Shown: positions 7,153 to 16,222 of the stretch, in pieces | Position numbering within the stretch: position 1 is the first letter of the stretch | How the letters are laid out: each line of letters opens with the position of its first letter | NCBI RefSeq assembly: GCF_017114825.1 | Contig: NZ_JADEVO010000007.1 | Coordinates: forward strand, 62,001-126,000 | Length of the DNA stretch: 64,000 bases | Direction of reading: 5' to 3' | Source: Pseudomonas gregormendelii | GTDB lineage: Bacteria > Pseudomonadota > Gammaproteobacteria > Pseudomonadales > Pseudomonadaceae | Position numbers and translations under genes: made by a program | The notes under the pieces: model-generated | Told to the model about the DNA's origin: nothing | The model's database searches: none | Seen by the model: the letters and a program-made list of their open reading frames with translations, nothing else

Positions 7153-8358
7153 ATGCTGGCCACGCTTAAACGCTATCCCTCCTCCATTAACCTGCTGCTG
7201 GGCGCGTCACTGTTGTTGACCCTCGCCCGCGCGATCACCTTGCCCTATCTGGTCATTTACTTGTCGGGCCACTTTGGCTTGAGCGTCGCCGATATCGGCC
7301 TGGCGATCGGCAGCACGCTGATCATCGGCTCGCTGCTGAGCCTGTATGGCGGCTTCCTGGTGGACAGGATGTCCAGTTACCAGCTCATCCTCATATGCTG
7401 CGGCGTGTTCAGCGGCGGATTTCTCGGTGCGTATCTGGCACCCGTCCTGTGGCTGTTCTACCTATGCCTGGTGCTGATCAACCTGGCGTATGCCGTTATC
7501 GACATCGCAGTGAAATCCGGATTTGGCAGCCTGCTCCCCATGGACCGCCGCAGCGAAGCGTTTTCCATCAAGTACACACTGACCAATATAGGCTACGCCG
7601 TCGGGCCATTTCTGGGAGCCGGGGTGGCGGCCCTGGACATGAGCCTGCCCTTTTTGCTGTCGGCGGGACTGGGCGTCGGGTTTTCCTTGGTCTACTTCGT
7701 GTGGGGTGACAGGCGCCTGACGAGTGCCGGCCCGGGCCTGCAGCCGACGCCATTCCTGGCAGTCGGCAGGTTGTTGCTGCGTGACTACCGGCTGGTGTGC
7801 TTCACCTTGGGCGGGTTGCTCAGTGCCGTGGTTTTCGGCCAATTCACGGCGTATCTCTCGCAGTACCTCGTGGTCACCACCACACCCCAAGAGACGTACC
7901 GGATTATCAGTACGGTAGTGGCGACTAACGCCTTGATGGTGATCAGCCTGCAATACAGCATCGGCAAACGGATCAGCCACCGACACCTGAACCTGTGGCT
8001 CGCAGGGGGACTCGGCATGTTCATCCTGGGGCTGGCAGGTTTTGCACTGTCGACCACTTTGCTGCTCTGGGTCCTTTCCATGGCCATTTTCACCGTCGGT
8101 GAAATCATCGTATTCCCGGCGGAATACATGTTCATCGACAACATCGCACCGAGTCACCTGCGGGGCATGTACTACGCAGCTCAGAACCTGAGCAACGTCG
8201 GCGCAGCACTCGGGCCGGTCCTTTGCGGAATAGTTCTGGCCATGCAACCTGCGCACTACATTTTCTACATGCTTGCGATGTTCGTGATAGCCGGGGGAAT
8301 GCTCTACTTGCTGGGGGTGTCCATTTCAGCAGCGGTTACGACCGAAGTTGAGAATTAA
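7153..8358 (+). CDS. MFS transporter, YdeE-like
   Basis: 401 residues with about 12 membrane helices. The N-terminal half follows the E. coli YdeE pattern closely (LLLTLARAITLPYLVIYLS, then SLYGGFLVDRMSSYQ in place of the MFS loop 2-3 motif, and FSIKYTLTNIGYAVGPFLGA). YdeE-type proteins export dipeptides or drugs, but the substrate here is unknown. Probably regulated by the divergent LysR protein encoded at 6116-7042. Confidence 0.85.
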   Translation: MLATLKRYPSSINLLLGASLLLTLARAITLPYLVIYLSGHFGLSVADIGLAIGSTLIIGSLLSLYGGFLVDRMSSYQLILICCGVFSGGFLGAYLAPVLWLFYLCLVLINLAYAVIDIAVKSGFGSLLPMDRRSEAFSIKYTLTNIGYAVGPFLGAGVAALDMSLPFLLSAGLGVGFSLVYFVWGDRRLTSAGPGLQPTPFLAVGRLLLRDYRLVCFTLGGLLSAVVFGQFTAYLSQYLVVTTTPQETYRIISTVVATNALMVISLQYSIGKRISHRHLNLWLAGGLGMFILGLAGFALSTTLLLWVLSMAIFTVGEIIVFPAEYMFIDNIAPSHLRGMYYAAQNLSNVGAALGPVLCGIVLAMQPAHYIFYMLAMFVIAGGMLYLLGVSISAAVTTEVEN

Positions 8359-8408
8359 ATGCCCAAACCCTGCACAATCACCGGCTTTTTTCTCGACAGG
8401 AAACCCCC

Positions 8409-8555
8409 ATGCAAAGGATTGTGATTCTGGGCAATGCCGGTAGCGGCAAATCCACTCTGGCCCGCGCTTTAGGCCAACAGTTGAGCTTGCCCGTTGTGCC
8501 ATTCCTACATACCCTGGCCGCTGCCCCAGGTACCTGCCGCGTTACAACCCGATAG
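8409..8555 (+). pseudogene. Small P-loop kinase (adenylate/shikimate-kinase-like), truncated
   Basis: 48 codons beginning MQRIVILGNAGSGKSTLARA, a perfect Walker A for the small kinase family annotated as DNA topology modulation or adenylate-kinase-like protein (about 170-180 residues). Homology ends after LPVV at about base 8498; the following residues do not continue the family (normally a D/H-rich loop) and a stop follows. About 130 residues are missing, apparently by deletion, because the next gene starts 90 bp later. Confidence 0.65.
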
Positions 8556-8644
8556 GGCTGCCGCCTGGCAGCTTCAGCGGGCTGGATCGAACCCCTTCCC
8601 GCTCCACAGGTCTGCTCTTGTATCACTCCTTTGGAATCACACCC

Positions 8645-9460
8645 ATGTCCGCTCACCAGAGCCTCGTCGTCCTTGCACGGGGCGGTTACGCCGCTCGAGG
8701 CGTCATCTATTTGATCATCGGCATCTTCGCCCTGCTCGCCGCCCAGGACTCGACAAAACCCAAGGACAGTCACCGCAGCCTCGAGGCATTGCTGAGTCAG
8801 CCATTCGGTTATGTACTGGTCGGCCTGGTGGTGGCCGGACTGCTTGCCTTTGCAGCCTGGCGGGTACTGCAAGCCGTGCGCGACGTTGATCATCACGGCA
8901 GCAAATTCAAGGGGCTGGTGATTCGTGCCGGCTTGCTGGCAGGAGGCCTGGTCAACGGGGCGTTGGCCTTTTTTGCCCTGGGCCTGCTGGTCAGTGGCCT
9001 CAAGAGTTCTGGCGGTGATGGCGGTTCGCAAACCAAGGACCTGTTGGCGCAAATTCTGTCCTGGGAGCATTCGAACCTGCTGATCTACCTGATCGCCCTC
9101 ATCCCTTTCGGCGTGGGCATTGCTCACCTGATCAAGGGCTGGAAGGCCACGTTCGAGAAGTACTTTGAAGCCGATGAAGACGTCATGCGTTACGTCCGCC
9201 CCGTCTCGCGCTTCGGTTTGATCGCCCGGGGTGCGGTGTTTCTCGAAATTGCTGTTTTGTTGGCGATCAGCGGTTCCAACTACAAGGCCATGGACCCACC
9301 GGGGATGAAGGACGCCCTCGATGCCTTGCAGAACCTACCGGCCGGCGCTGTGCTGTTGATGGTGATGGCCCTGGGGTTGATCGCGTTCTCGGTCTACAGC
9401 TTTGCCGAAGCCGCCTGGCGCAAGATCAACATGGACGTACCTGGAGTGGCCGGCAGGTAG
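8645..9460 (+). CDS. DUF1206 family integral membrane protein
   Basis: 271 residues made of three repeats of a two-helix unit, each beginning with an arginine-glycine motif: ARGGYAARGVIYLIIGIFAL, then VIRAGLLAGGLVNGALAFFA, then GLIARGAVFLEIAVLLAISG. This threefold internal repeat defines DUF1206. Function unknown. The ATG at 8645 (MSAHQSL) is preferred to the one at 8618 because it begins just before the first repeat. No partner genes are evident. Confidence 0.85.
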   Translation: MSAHQSLVVLARGGYAARGVIYLIIGIFALLAAQDSTKPKDSHRSLEALLSQPFGYVLVGLVVAGLLAFAAWRVLQAVRDVDHHGSKFKGLVIRAGLLAGGLVNGALAFFALGLLVSGLKSSGGDGGSQTKDLLAQILSWEHSNLLIYLIALIPFGVGIAHLIKGWKATFEKYFEADEDVMRYVRPVSRFGLIARGAVFLEIAVLLAISGSNYKAMDPPGMKDALDALQNLPAGAVLLMVMALGLIAFSVYSFAEAAWRKINMDVPGVAGR

Positions 9461-9484
9461 GGCTGGCCATTCGATAATAAGCTT

Positions 9485-9508
9485 GGGGAGCAAGGCTTGC
9501 CCGCGATG
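9485..9508. repeat. Single REP half-element
   Basis: GGGAGCAAGGCTTGCCCGCGAT between the DUF1206 gene and mdcR is one arm of the Pseudomonas REP repeat that is seen as a full doublet at 10511-10578. Confidence 0.6.
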
Positions 9509-9580
9509 AGGCCGGGATTTATTGATCCAGGCCTGCCGAAAATTCGGCACAATCGATCTCTTCCAACAAGAGTATCCCCC

Positions 9581-10495
9581 ATGCTGATCGATGAAGAGCT
9601 AACCCTGAAAAAACTCGAGGTGTTCCTGGCTTTCATGCGCACGGGCAACCTGGCTCGGGCCGCCGCCGAGTTACAGACCAGCAACGTCAGCGTGCACCGC
9701 GCCATTCACTCGCTCGAAAGCGCCTTGCGCTGCCCGCTGTTCAAGCATGAGGGCCGCAACCTGACCCCACTGGAAAGCGCCTATGTGCTGGAAGAGCGCG
9801 CGCAGAAGCTGATTCAGGACGTCGTCGAAAGCGTGCGCCTGACCCGTGAAGCGGCAGGCTTTTCCGCCGAGCGATTCAAGTTGGGCTCGCTGTACTCACT
9901 GACTGTGAAGACCGTACCGCAGCTGATCATGGGCCTGAAGATTCGCCGCAGCGAACTCAATATCGACCTGATCCTGGGCTCCAATTTCGACCTCTTGTAC
10001 AAGCTCAAGAACATGGAAGTCGACGCGATCCTGGTGTCGCTGGATGACAGTGTCAACGATCCGGACTGCGAGCAGATCCCACTGTTCTCGGACGATATCT
10101 TCCTGGCCACGCCCGCCGAGTCGACATTCGCCCAGCGCGCAGAAGTCGACCTGGCGGAAGTGCGCGATGAAACGTTCATCACCCTCACCCAGGGCTTCGC
10201 CACCCATCAGGACGGCAATCGAGTATTCAAGCAAGCGGGGTTCGAGCCGAAAGTGGCCATGCAGGTCAACGACATTTTCACCCTGCTGAGCATGGTCAGC
10301 TCGGGGGTGGGTTATGCGTTGCTGCCGGGGAGGATTGCAGCGGTGTATGAGAATCGGGTGAAGTTGATTCCGTTGCAGGCGCGGTATCGGTTGCAACAGC
10401 ACATCGGGGTGGTGTTCCTGAAGGCCAAGGAACGCGACCCGAATTTGCTGGCGTTGTTGGCGGAGTGTCGGATGTATGCCAATCGGCATGCTTGA
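9581..10495 (+). CDS. mdcR: MdcR, LysR-family regulator of malonate catabolism
   Basis: 304-residue LysR regulator (helix-turn-helix LEVFLAFMRTGNLARAAAEL, then SNVSVHRAIHSLESALRCPL). It is assigned as MdcR by its position, convergent with the end of the mdc-madLM operon as in other pseudomonads, and by its unusual N-terminus with few conserved LysR residues. MdcR activates the mdc operon in response to malonate. The ATG at 9581 is chosen, since upstream in-frame codons have no homology. A candidate operator lies before mdcA (17971-17989). Confidence 0.85.
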   Translation: MLIDEELTLKKLEVFLAFMRTGNLARAAAELQTSNVSVHRAIHSLESALRCPLFKHEGRNLTPLESAYVLEERAQKLIQDVVESVRLTREAAGFSAERFKLGSLYSLTVKTVPQLIMGLKIRRSELNIDLILGSNFDLLYKLKNMEVDAILVSLDDSVNDPDCEQIPLFSDDIFLATPAESTFAQRAEVDLAEVRDETFITLTQGFATHQDGNRVFKQAGFEPKVAMQVNDIFTLLSMVSSGVGYALLPGRIAAVYENRVKLIPLQARYRLQQHIGVVFLKAKERDPNLLALLAECRMYANRHA

Positions 10496-10510
10496 CACCG
10501 GGGTGAATCA

Positions 10511-10578
10511 ATCGCGAGCAAGCTTTGCTCCCACATGAATTGCACTTTGCTTCTGTGGGAGCAAGGCTTGCCCGCGAT
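10511..10578. repeat. REP doublet (hairpin) between mdcR and madM
   Basis: Two inverted REP arms: ATCGCGAGCAAGCTTTGCTC at 10511 onward, and TGTGGGAGCAAGGCTTGCCC from 10554. They can fold into a long imperfect stem-loop. The element sits exactly between two convergent genes, the typical REP location, and could act as a bidirectional transcript end. Confidence 0.85.
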
Positions 10579-10592
10579 GGCGTCAGAGCGGG

Positions 10593-11357
10593 TTAACCGA
10601 CAATCCCCCGAACAATGAAGTACAGCAACGAAGGCCCAAGCAGGCACCCAAGCCCGGTGTGGAAAGTCGCCGTCAGCGCCCCATAAGGCACCAGCCGCCG
10701 ATCAGTCGCAGCCAACCCTGCCGTCACGCCGCTGACCGTGCCGGCCAGCCCGCCGAAGACCATGGCTGAGCGCGGGTTATCCAGGCCCATCCAGCGCGCT
10801 GCCATGGGGGTGCCGACCATCACCAGGATCGCCTTGATCAGGCCGGTTGCAATCGACAGCGCCACCACATCCGAGCTCGCCCCAATGGCCGCGCCGGTGA
10901 CCGGCCCGACGATGTAGGTGACTGCACCGGCGCCGATGGTGGTCATGCTCACCGCATCGCGATACCCAAAAGCCCAGGCAATGCTCGCCCCGACGATGAA
11001 CGGCAGGATCGTGCCCAACAACAACGCAATCACCCCGATCAGCCCGGCTTTTTTTGCCTCGGTGGCTTGCACTTCAAACGCCGTCGCGACGATTGCAAAG
11101 TCACGCAACATCGCGCCACCCATCAAACCGATACCGGAGAACAATGCAAGATCCGCCAGGCCTTTCTGCCCCCCTGTGAGGGTGCCTCCGACCCACGCCA
11201 GTACCAGCCCGATGACGATGGCAATCGCCGAACCATGGATCCGCCCAAACGTCAGGCGCTTGGACAACACCACCGACACCCACATGATCACGCCAACAAA
11301 CGCAAAGGCGGTAATCAGTCCGTTATGCTCAAGGCCTTTCTCGATGAGGTCCCACAT
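10593..11357 (-). CDS. madM: MadM, malonate transporter subunit
   Basis: 254-residue integral membrane protein, the larger subunit of the two-component MadLM sodium:malonate symporter. It has about eight hydrophobic segments and glycine-rich family stretches (GGQKGLADLALFSGIGLMGG, TTIGAGAVTYIVGPVTGAAI). It starts one base after madL ends and closes the malonate operon. Both subunits are needed for transport in the characterised systems. Confidence 0.93.
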   Translation of the reverse strand: MWDLIEKGLEHNGLITAFAFVGVIMWVSVVLSKRLTFGRIHGSAIAIVIGLVLAWVGGTLTGGQKGLADLALFSGIGLMGGAMLRDFAIVATAFEVQATEAKKAGLIGVIALLLGTILPFIVGASIAWAFGYRDAVSMTTIGAGAVTYIVGPVTGAAIGASSDVVALSIATGLIKAILVMVGTPMAARWMGLDNPRSAMVFGGLAGTVSGVTAGLAATDRRLVPYGALTATFHTGLGCLLGPSLLYFIVRGIVG

Positions 11358-11358
11358 A

Positions 11359-11775
11359 TCAGCGACCTCCCACTGGCGTGCCGACCGGGCTCAGGGCCTC
11401 AGGCTCGTCGGGCAAGGGCTCACCTTTATGAGTCCGGCTGATCAAGGCAATCGTTGCGCCGCAGATCACCACCGAACCGATCGCCGCCAGCACCGCCACC
11501 GGGCCACCGTGCAGCGCCGCGACGACGTTCTGTTGGGCTGCCATCGCGACCACCACGGGGATGTACATGGCGCCCCAGAAGCCGACGCCCATCTCGCAAT
11601 CCTTGGTCATGCCGCCGCGTTTTTGCATCCACAAACGTGCGCAGATCAACAGGATCATCGCGATACCCACACCACCCACGTTGGACTTCACTCCCAGCAT
11701 TACGCCGAGCATGTCACCCATGATCACCCCTGCCAGCGTACAGATCGCCAGCAACGCCACACCGTAAATAATCAT
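11359..11775 (-). CDS. madL: MadL, malonate transporter subunit
   Basis: 138-residue membrane protein with four hydrophobic segments, the small subunit of the MadLM malonate carrier (start MIIYGVALLAICTLAGVIMG, then SNVGGVGIAMILL and NVVAALHGGPVAVLA). It lies 64 bp after mdcH and immediately before madM on the same strand, so it is probably part of the mdc operon. Confidence 0.93.
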   Translation of the reverse strand: MIIYGVALLAICTLAGVIMGDMLGVMLGVKSNVGGVGIAMILLICARLWMQKRGGMTKDCEMGVGFWGAMYIPVVVAMAAQQNVVAALHGGPVAVLAAIGSVVICGATIALISRTHKGEPLPDEPEALSPVGTPVGGR

Positions 11776-11839
11776 TGTTGTAGTTCCTCAATGTGCATCG
11801 TCGAATGTTGTTTTTGTTGTTCGAAGGCCTGAGCGTGGT

Positions 11840-12751
11840 CTAGGGTTGGCGGCTTCCCTCCTCATGCATCAGCAGCTGCAAGGTGTCGAGGCGCGCACCC
11901 TCGAAGGCAATCACCGTGCCCTGTTCAAATACCCGTTTTGCCAGGCCGGTCAGCACCGCACCGGGTGGCATTTCAATCTGCAGGCGCACCCCGCGCTCAT
12001 AGGCGCTTTGCACGGTGCCGCGCCAATCGACGACGCGGCACATGTTGAAGGCCAGGTCATCACGCAAGGCTTCGGTGTTGATGATTGGCCGTGCGCGGCT
12101 GCCACTGAGATAGCTGGTTTTCGGGGTGTTCAATTGCACCTTGGCAAAGGCTTCAGCCAGGGTTGCCGCAGGCCTGTCGAGCAACGGGCAATGGGAAGGA
12201 ACGCTGACCGCCAGGCGCCTGACCAGGCCCGCCCCGTGAGCCTTCGCCAGTACAGCGACCGCCTGCATGGCGTCATCGCTGCCGGCAATGACCACCTGGT
12301 TATCGGCGTTGATGTTGGCCAGATACACCGGCGAGTCGGCTCCGTGAACCTGGGCTACCAGGGTTTCTAAGCGCGCCAGATCGAGCCCGATGATCGCGGT
12401 CATGCCGTAACCGGCCGGGTAGGCCTGTTGCATCAGTTCACCGCGCAGGCTGACCAGATGCAGTGCATCGGCAAAGCTCAAGGCACCGGCCACAACCGCA
12501 GCGGAATAGGCGCCAATGGACAAGCCGGCCACGTAATCGGGCGCTGTCGCCAACTGGCGCGAGGCGGTAACTGCAGCGATCAGCAAGCACAGTTGCACCG
12601 CCCGCGTCGACTTCAGGGCCTGCACTGAATCCAGCAGCAGGACATCTTCGCCGAGCACTGCACTCGCTTCGAGTACAGTCTCGCGGGGCAGCCGCTGGAG
12701 CATCCCCGGCTGCTGGGTGCCCTGCCCCGGAAACACCAGCAAACTGCTCAC
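11840..12751 (-). CDS. mdcH: MdcH, malonyl-CoA:ACP transacylase of malonate decarboxylase
   Basis: 303-residue FabD-type acyltransferase. FPGQGTQQPGM begins the fold, and the nucleophile elbow reads GLSIG (AGLSIGAYSAAV). In malonate decarboxylase it loads malonyl on to the acyl carrier subunit MdcC to prime the enzyme. The start is the GTG at 12751, whose last bases overlap the mdcG stop (GTGA); the longer frame reaching 12895 is only read-through of mdcG sequence. Translationally coupled to mdcG. Confidence 0.93.
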   Translation of the reverse strand: MSSLLVFPGQGTQQPGMLQRLPRETVLEASAVLGEDVLLLDSVQALKSTRAVQLCLLIAAVTASRQLATAPDYVAGLSIGAYSAAVVAGALSFADALHLVSLRGELMQQAYPAGYGMTAIIGLDLARLETLVAQVHGADSPVYLANINADNQVVIAGSDDAMQAVAVLAKAHGAGLVRRLAVSVPSHCPLLDRPAATLAEAFAKVQLNTPKTSYLSGSRARPIINTEALRDDLAFNMCRVVDWRGTVQSAYERGVRLQIEMPPGAVLTGLAKRVFEQGTVIAFEGARLDTLQLLMHEEGSRQP

Positions 12752-13410
12752 GCTGCCTGCTCCCGCTGGTTCCATGGATCTGCAGTCAGGCAAGCACCAC
12801 AGGCCTGTTTGAGCAATACCCGGTCCGAGCGCCCAGCCCATTCGCGCAATGCCACCGCGCCCAAGGGGGTCTGCAACTGCATATCCACCGGGCATGCTGC
12901 GCTATCCAGAATCTTCAACAACTCCCGGGCCTGGAGCCGAGGCAACGGCTCGGGCGTGCGCAGGATCAAGTCCAGGTCACTGTGCGGGTGCAAGGCCAGC
13001 GCTGCGCTGGCGAGATGGAACCTGGCGCGGGCCAGTTCGAACCCGACGCTGGCCAATTCGAACCCGGCGCTGCCGCTCACCCCCCAGACCCAACCGCAGT
13101 CATCAAGCATTGGCCGCAGGTGCTTCAGGGCATGCAGCGCTGGCAGGTCGCGCTCGCTCGAAACATGACACAGCGATTCGGGTTGCACCCGCTGACGAAC
13201 CGAATCAACCCGCATGCCCGCTGCAAAGCGGTGTTCACGCAAACGCCCACGCACCCCGACCGGTATTTCACCCGCGGGACCCAGCGCTCGCCGCACCACC
13301 ACCGGGTGCCCTGCGCGGATCGAATCGAACACCCACTCAGGCGCGTCTGCCGGCAGCTGCTGCACAGTCATGCCCCAGAGCAGATCGTGGGCCAGATACC
13401 CGTTCACCAC
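12748..13410 (-). CDS. mdcG: MdcG, phosphoribosyl-dephospho-CoA transferase
   Basis: 220-residue nucleotidyltransferase-like enzyme that attaches the 2'-(5''-phosphoribosyl)-3'-dephospho-CoA prosthetic group to MdcC. The catalytic HPHSDLDLILR motif is present. Just before it the protein has an odd run, GFELASVGFELARARFHLAS, encoded by three imperfect 21-bp tandem repeats; related proteins appear to have a single GFELA unit. The insertion is in frame and lies before the catalytic loop. Its start overlaps mdcE by 7 bases. Confidence 0.9.
   Translation of the reverse strand: MVNGYLAHDLLWGMTVQQLPADAPEWVFDSIRAGHPVVVRRALGPAGEIPVGVRGRLREHRFAAGMRVDSVRQRVQPESLCHVSSERDLPALHALKHLRPMLDDCGWVWGVSGSAGFELASVGFELARARFHLASAALALHPHSDLDLILRTPEPLPRLQARELLKILDSAACPVDMQLQTPLGAVALREWAGRSDRVLLKQACGACLTADPWNQREQAA
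13005..13067. repeat. Three 21-bp tandem repeats inside mdcG
   Basis: Units at 13005-13025, 13026-13046 and 13047-13067; units 2 and 3 differ at about three positions and unit 1 is more diverged. Each encodes a heptapeptide of the form G/R-F-E/H-L-A-x-x. The length is a multiple of three, so the mdcG frame is kept. Confidence 0.75.
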
Positions 13411-14207
13411 TGAGCCCTCAGCAATTGGCGAACCTTGCTCGAAGCCTCACGGTTAGTCGCACCCAGACGACTGCTCAGGTCGCGAATGCCGCCAGCCACA
13501 TCGGCAACCGCCAGACCCAGGCACTCCGTCACCCGCGCCACATCGTTGGCGGTGGGCCGCTCGATCTGCTCCACCGACAGGGTTTCCCACAGCAGACCGA
13601 GGCTGGCGTAGCTGTCGATGTCATACGCCATGGGCGGCACGCTGGCGGCCAGGGTTTCCAGTTCTTCGACGCTGCGAAGTGTCACCCGGGCGGCCGATGC
13701 CTTGCCCATCGCATGCACCATCACGCCCGGATCACGCAGGGCAATCAAGCGGTTGGCCTGATAGCCGTGGGCCAGAAAAGCCCCGGACATGGCCTTGCCC
13801 ACCAGCAAGCCAATCACCGCATGACCAGCCAGACGGGCGCGGGCGTAGCTGTCCGCCGCCCCGGCCAATGCCTGGTGAATGCCCAGCGCCTCTTCGCGCC
13901 GGCCATAGGCCTGGCTTGGGACATCGACAATGGCGATCACCGCGCGTTTGCAAGGTTTATCCTGATCGGCTGCGATCAGTTCATCCACGGCACTCGCCAG
14001 GCCCCAACCCTCCAGCAGCCCCACTTCGCCGTTACGGGCCCGGGGAAAGCGGTTGTGCGGATCGGCCACTACTGCGATAAAGCGCGCGGCCTTACCACCC
14101 AGCTCCGCGTCTGCAACTCGCAACGATGGCGGCAGCCCCTCAAGCATTTTTGCGCCTGCACTCAAGGCTTGGAACCAATGCAGGCCGCGTAGGGAATACG
14201 AACTCAT
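13404..14207 (-). CDS. mdcE: MdcE, malonate decarboxylase gamma subunit
   Basis: 267-residue crotonase-fold subunit that, with MdcD, forms the malonyl-S-ACP decarboxylase part of the complex. The family features ADSYARARLAGHAVIGLLVG and GKAMSGAFLAHGYQA are present. Its ATG overlaps the mdcD stop (ATGA), which is typical of coupled stoichiometric subunits. Confidence 0.93.
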   Translation of the reverse strand: MSSYSLRGLHWFQALSAGAKMLEGLPPSLRVADAELGGKAARFIAVVADPHNRFPRARNGEVGLLEGWGLASAVDELIAADQDKPCKRAVIAIVDVPSQAYGRREEALGIHQALAGAADSYARARLAGHAVIGLLVGKAMSGAFLAHGYQANRLIALRDPGVMVHAMGKASAARVTLRSVEELETLAASVPPMAYDIDSYASLGLLWETLSVEQIERPTANDVARVTECLGLAVADVAGGIRDLSSRLGATNREASSKVRQLLRAQW

Positions 14208-15055
14208 GAGCGCTCTCCTCGGTACAGGTCGCGAACCGTTGCCGGCTCGATTTGCGGTTCGGTGTCCAGTTGCGCCAGACGGTGCAGGAACAGCGCCGCC
14301 TGCTGGCTGCGCCGCCGGGCCGGCAAACCCTGTTGGAGTAATTCACTGATGTGCTGCTGGATCTGCACCACGTCGTCGGCGACATAGCGGTCCGCCAGGC
14401 CGCTGGCGAAACGTTGTTCGCCACCGGTGAGGCTCCAGATGAAGGGCCGATCGCGGGAATCGTATTCCTCAAGTCCGGCTTCCTGCTCGATCACTTGCGG
14501 GCCGTTCAAGCCCAGACGTGCTTCGCGCGTAACCACCAGATAACTGCACAACCCGGCCGCGATCGACATCCCGCCAAAACAACCGACGCTGCCCGCCACC
14601 ACGCCCACCACCGGCTGGTACTGCTGAAGATCGACAATCGCTGCGTGGATATCGGCGATCGCCGCCAGGCCCAGGTTGGCTTCCTGAAGCCTTACACCGC
14701 CGGTTTCCAGGAGCAGCACGGCGCGGGTCGGCACCCCGTTACGGTTGTCCTCTGCGGCCAGCTCCAGGGCGCCGGCCATTTTTGCGCCGCCGACTTCACC
14801 CAGGCTGCCGCCCTGGAAAGCGCCCTCGATGGCGGCAATCACCACCGGCAAACCGTTGAGAAGGCCCTTGGCGATGACCACGCCGTCATCGGCCTGAGGC
14901 ACCACACCCTGGCGCGCCAGCCACGGCGACATGACTCGCTGGAACGGGTCGAGCAATTCGCGAAACGTGCCGGTATCGAGCAACGCTTGGGCCCTTTGCC
15001 GGGCACCCAGTTCGACCAGGCTGCATGAGTTGGCCAACGTGGTTAAGTCAGTCAT
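14204..15055 (-). CDS. mdcD: MdcD, malonate decarboxylase beta subunit
   Basis: 283-residue crotonase/carboxyltransferase-fold subunit acting with MdcE on malonyl-S-ACP. Recognisable stretches are GLPVVIAAIEGAFQGGSLGE, GGVRLQEANLGLAAIADIH and GSVGCFGGMSIAAGL. The start is set at the ATG at 15055 (MTDLTTLAN), eight bases inside mdcC. The longer frame upstream is mdcC antiphase sequence. Confidence 0.93.
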   Translation of the reverse strand: MTDLTTLANSCSLVELGARQRAQALLDTGTFRELLDPFQRVMSPWLARQGVVPQADDGVVIAKGLLNGLPVVIAAIEGAFQGGSLGEVGGAKMAGALELAAEDNRNGVPTRAVLLLETGGVRLQEANLGLAAIADIHAAIVDLQQYQPVVGVVAGSVGCFGGMSIAAGLCSYLVVTREARLGLNGPQVIEQEAGLEEYDSRDRPFIWSLTGGEQRFASGLADRYVADDVVQIQQHISELLQQGLPARRRSQQAALFLHRLAQLDTEPQIEPATVRDLYRGERS

Positions 15056-15347
15056 GGCCGATCTCCTCGAAGCCCTGTTCCAGGCGCAAGCGCACCACGC
15101 CGGGAGTGGCGCCGAAATCATGTATTTCGATGGCCATTGCCGGGTAGGCCTGCCCCTCGAACATCCGGGCAAACAGGTGTTGCCAACGCTGTTCACTGCC
15201 ATTGACCGAGGTTTGCACGGCGATGGTCAGTTTGCCGGCCTGACCCGGCTCGATCAGCACTTCAAGGTCCCCGGAGCCGACACAGCCCACCAGGGTACGG
15301 CCGCGAGGCGGCTGCCCGGCGGGGAATTCAAACGATAAGGTTTCCAT
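15048..15347 (-). CDS. mdcC: MdcC, malonate decarboxylase acyl carrier (delta) subunit
   Basis: 99-residue acyl carrier protein of malonate decarboxylase. The serine that carries the dephospho-CoA-derived prosthetic group is S25 in VGCVGSGDLEVL. The fold is unrelated to classical ACP. Small size, position between mdcB and mdcD, and overlaps on both sides (stop/start with mdcB) agree with the canonical operon. Confidence 0.94.
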   Translation of the reverse strand: METLSFEFPAGQPPRGRTLVGCVGSGDLEVLIEPGQAGKLTIAVQTSVNGSEQRWQHLFARMFEGQAYPAMAIEIHDFGATPGVVRLRLEQGFEEIGHD

Positions 15348-16222
15348 CAGAACGCTCCCTGAATCATGCCGTCGCCAGATGCGATACGGTCGAGCAGCAG
15401 GCAGGCTGCGAGCAAGTCCGCGGCGCCGCCGGGCGAGGCATTCAATGCGATGAGTTGTTGGTCGAGTTCGTGCAGACGGCGACGCCCGGCAAGACTGGCG
15501 CTGCCACCAGCGTCGAGCACCGCCCGAGCGCCCTGCTGCATGGCGTGTAAACCCGGTTCGCCGGCGCGATAGAGCACGCAGGTATCGGCCAGTTGCGCCA
15601 TGATCGCCAGCAACGCGTCGAGCCGGGCATTCTGCTCACCATGGCCGGCGTCGCGACTGCGTTGCAGCTGCGGCAAAGCCCGCTGGATCACTGCCGGGAA
15701 ACCCGCCTGTGCCTCTTCCCGCGCACCGCGAGCGCCGTAACGTTGTGCCACCTGGGCGCCATGGCTGAGAACACGCGGTGCATCAGCGTCATCCAGCAAC
15801 GCCAGCCGCGCCGCACGTGCAGCCACCGCATGGGCAGCCCGGGATTGCGGCGCGAGTGCTGCGGACGTGACCAGCAATCCCAAGGCCCAAATCCCGCCTC
15901 GATGAGTATTGATTCCGCCCGTGGTGGCGAGCATCGCTCGCTCGCCTTCCCTACCAATGCGGCCAATCGCTTCGCGCAGGGGCAAGCCCACTTCGCCGAA
16001 TTCGATAGCGGCTTCGGCCATTTCCTTGAAGGCCGGCCACAGGGTCAGCGCCGAGGCGTGCATCAGCCCCAGGTGCAGGTCGGTGTGAGCGCCGTTACCG
16101 CGACGGTCGACCAGAGCGGGTTTGGGCGACAGGTCAGCTTCATCGATCAACGCCTCGACGGCCAGGTCCGCCAGCCGCTCGGCCAGTGTCACGGGTTTGG
16201 CTTGCAGGTTGAATGCGTGCAT
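15347..16222 (-). CDS. mdcB: MdcB, triphosphoribosyl-dephospho-CoA synthase
   Basis: 291-residue CitG/MdcB-family enzyme that makes the prosthetic-group precursor from ATP and dephospho-CoA. Family signatures are [16 protein letters not shown] and [18 protein letters not shown], with [15 protein letters not shown] near the C-terminus. The ATG at 16222 overlaps the mdcA stop (TAATG). Confidence 0.94.
   Translation of the reverse strand: MHAFNLQAKPVTLAERLADLAVEALIDEADLSPKPALVDRRGNGAHTDLHLGLMHASALTLWPAFKEMAEAAIEFGEVGLPLREAIGRIGREGERAMLATTGGINTHRGGIWALGLLVTSAALAPQSRAAHAVAARAARLALLDDADAPRVLSHGAQVAQRYGARGAREEAQAGFPAVIQRALPQLQRSRDAGHGEQNARLDALLAIMAQLADTCVLYRAGEPGLHAMQQGARAVLDAGGSASLAGRRRLHELDQQLIALNASPGGAADLLAACLLLDRIASGDGMIQGAF

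Noticed and set aside
12752..12895. ATG-initiated longer form of MdcH
   Set aside because: The extra 48 codons overlap mdcG out of frame and have no family homology; the GTG at 12751 fits the FPGQGTQ start.
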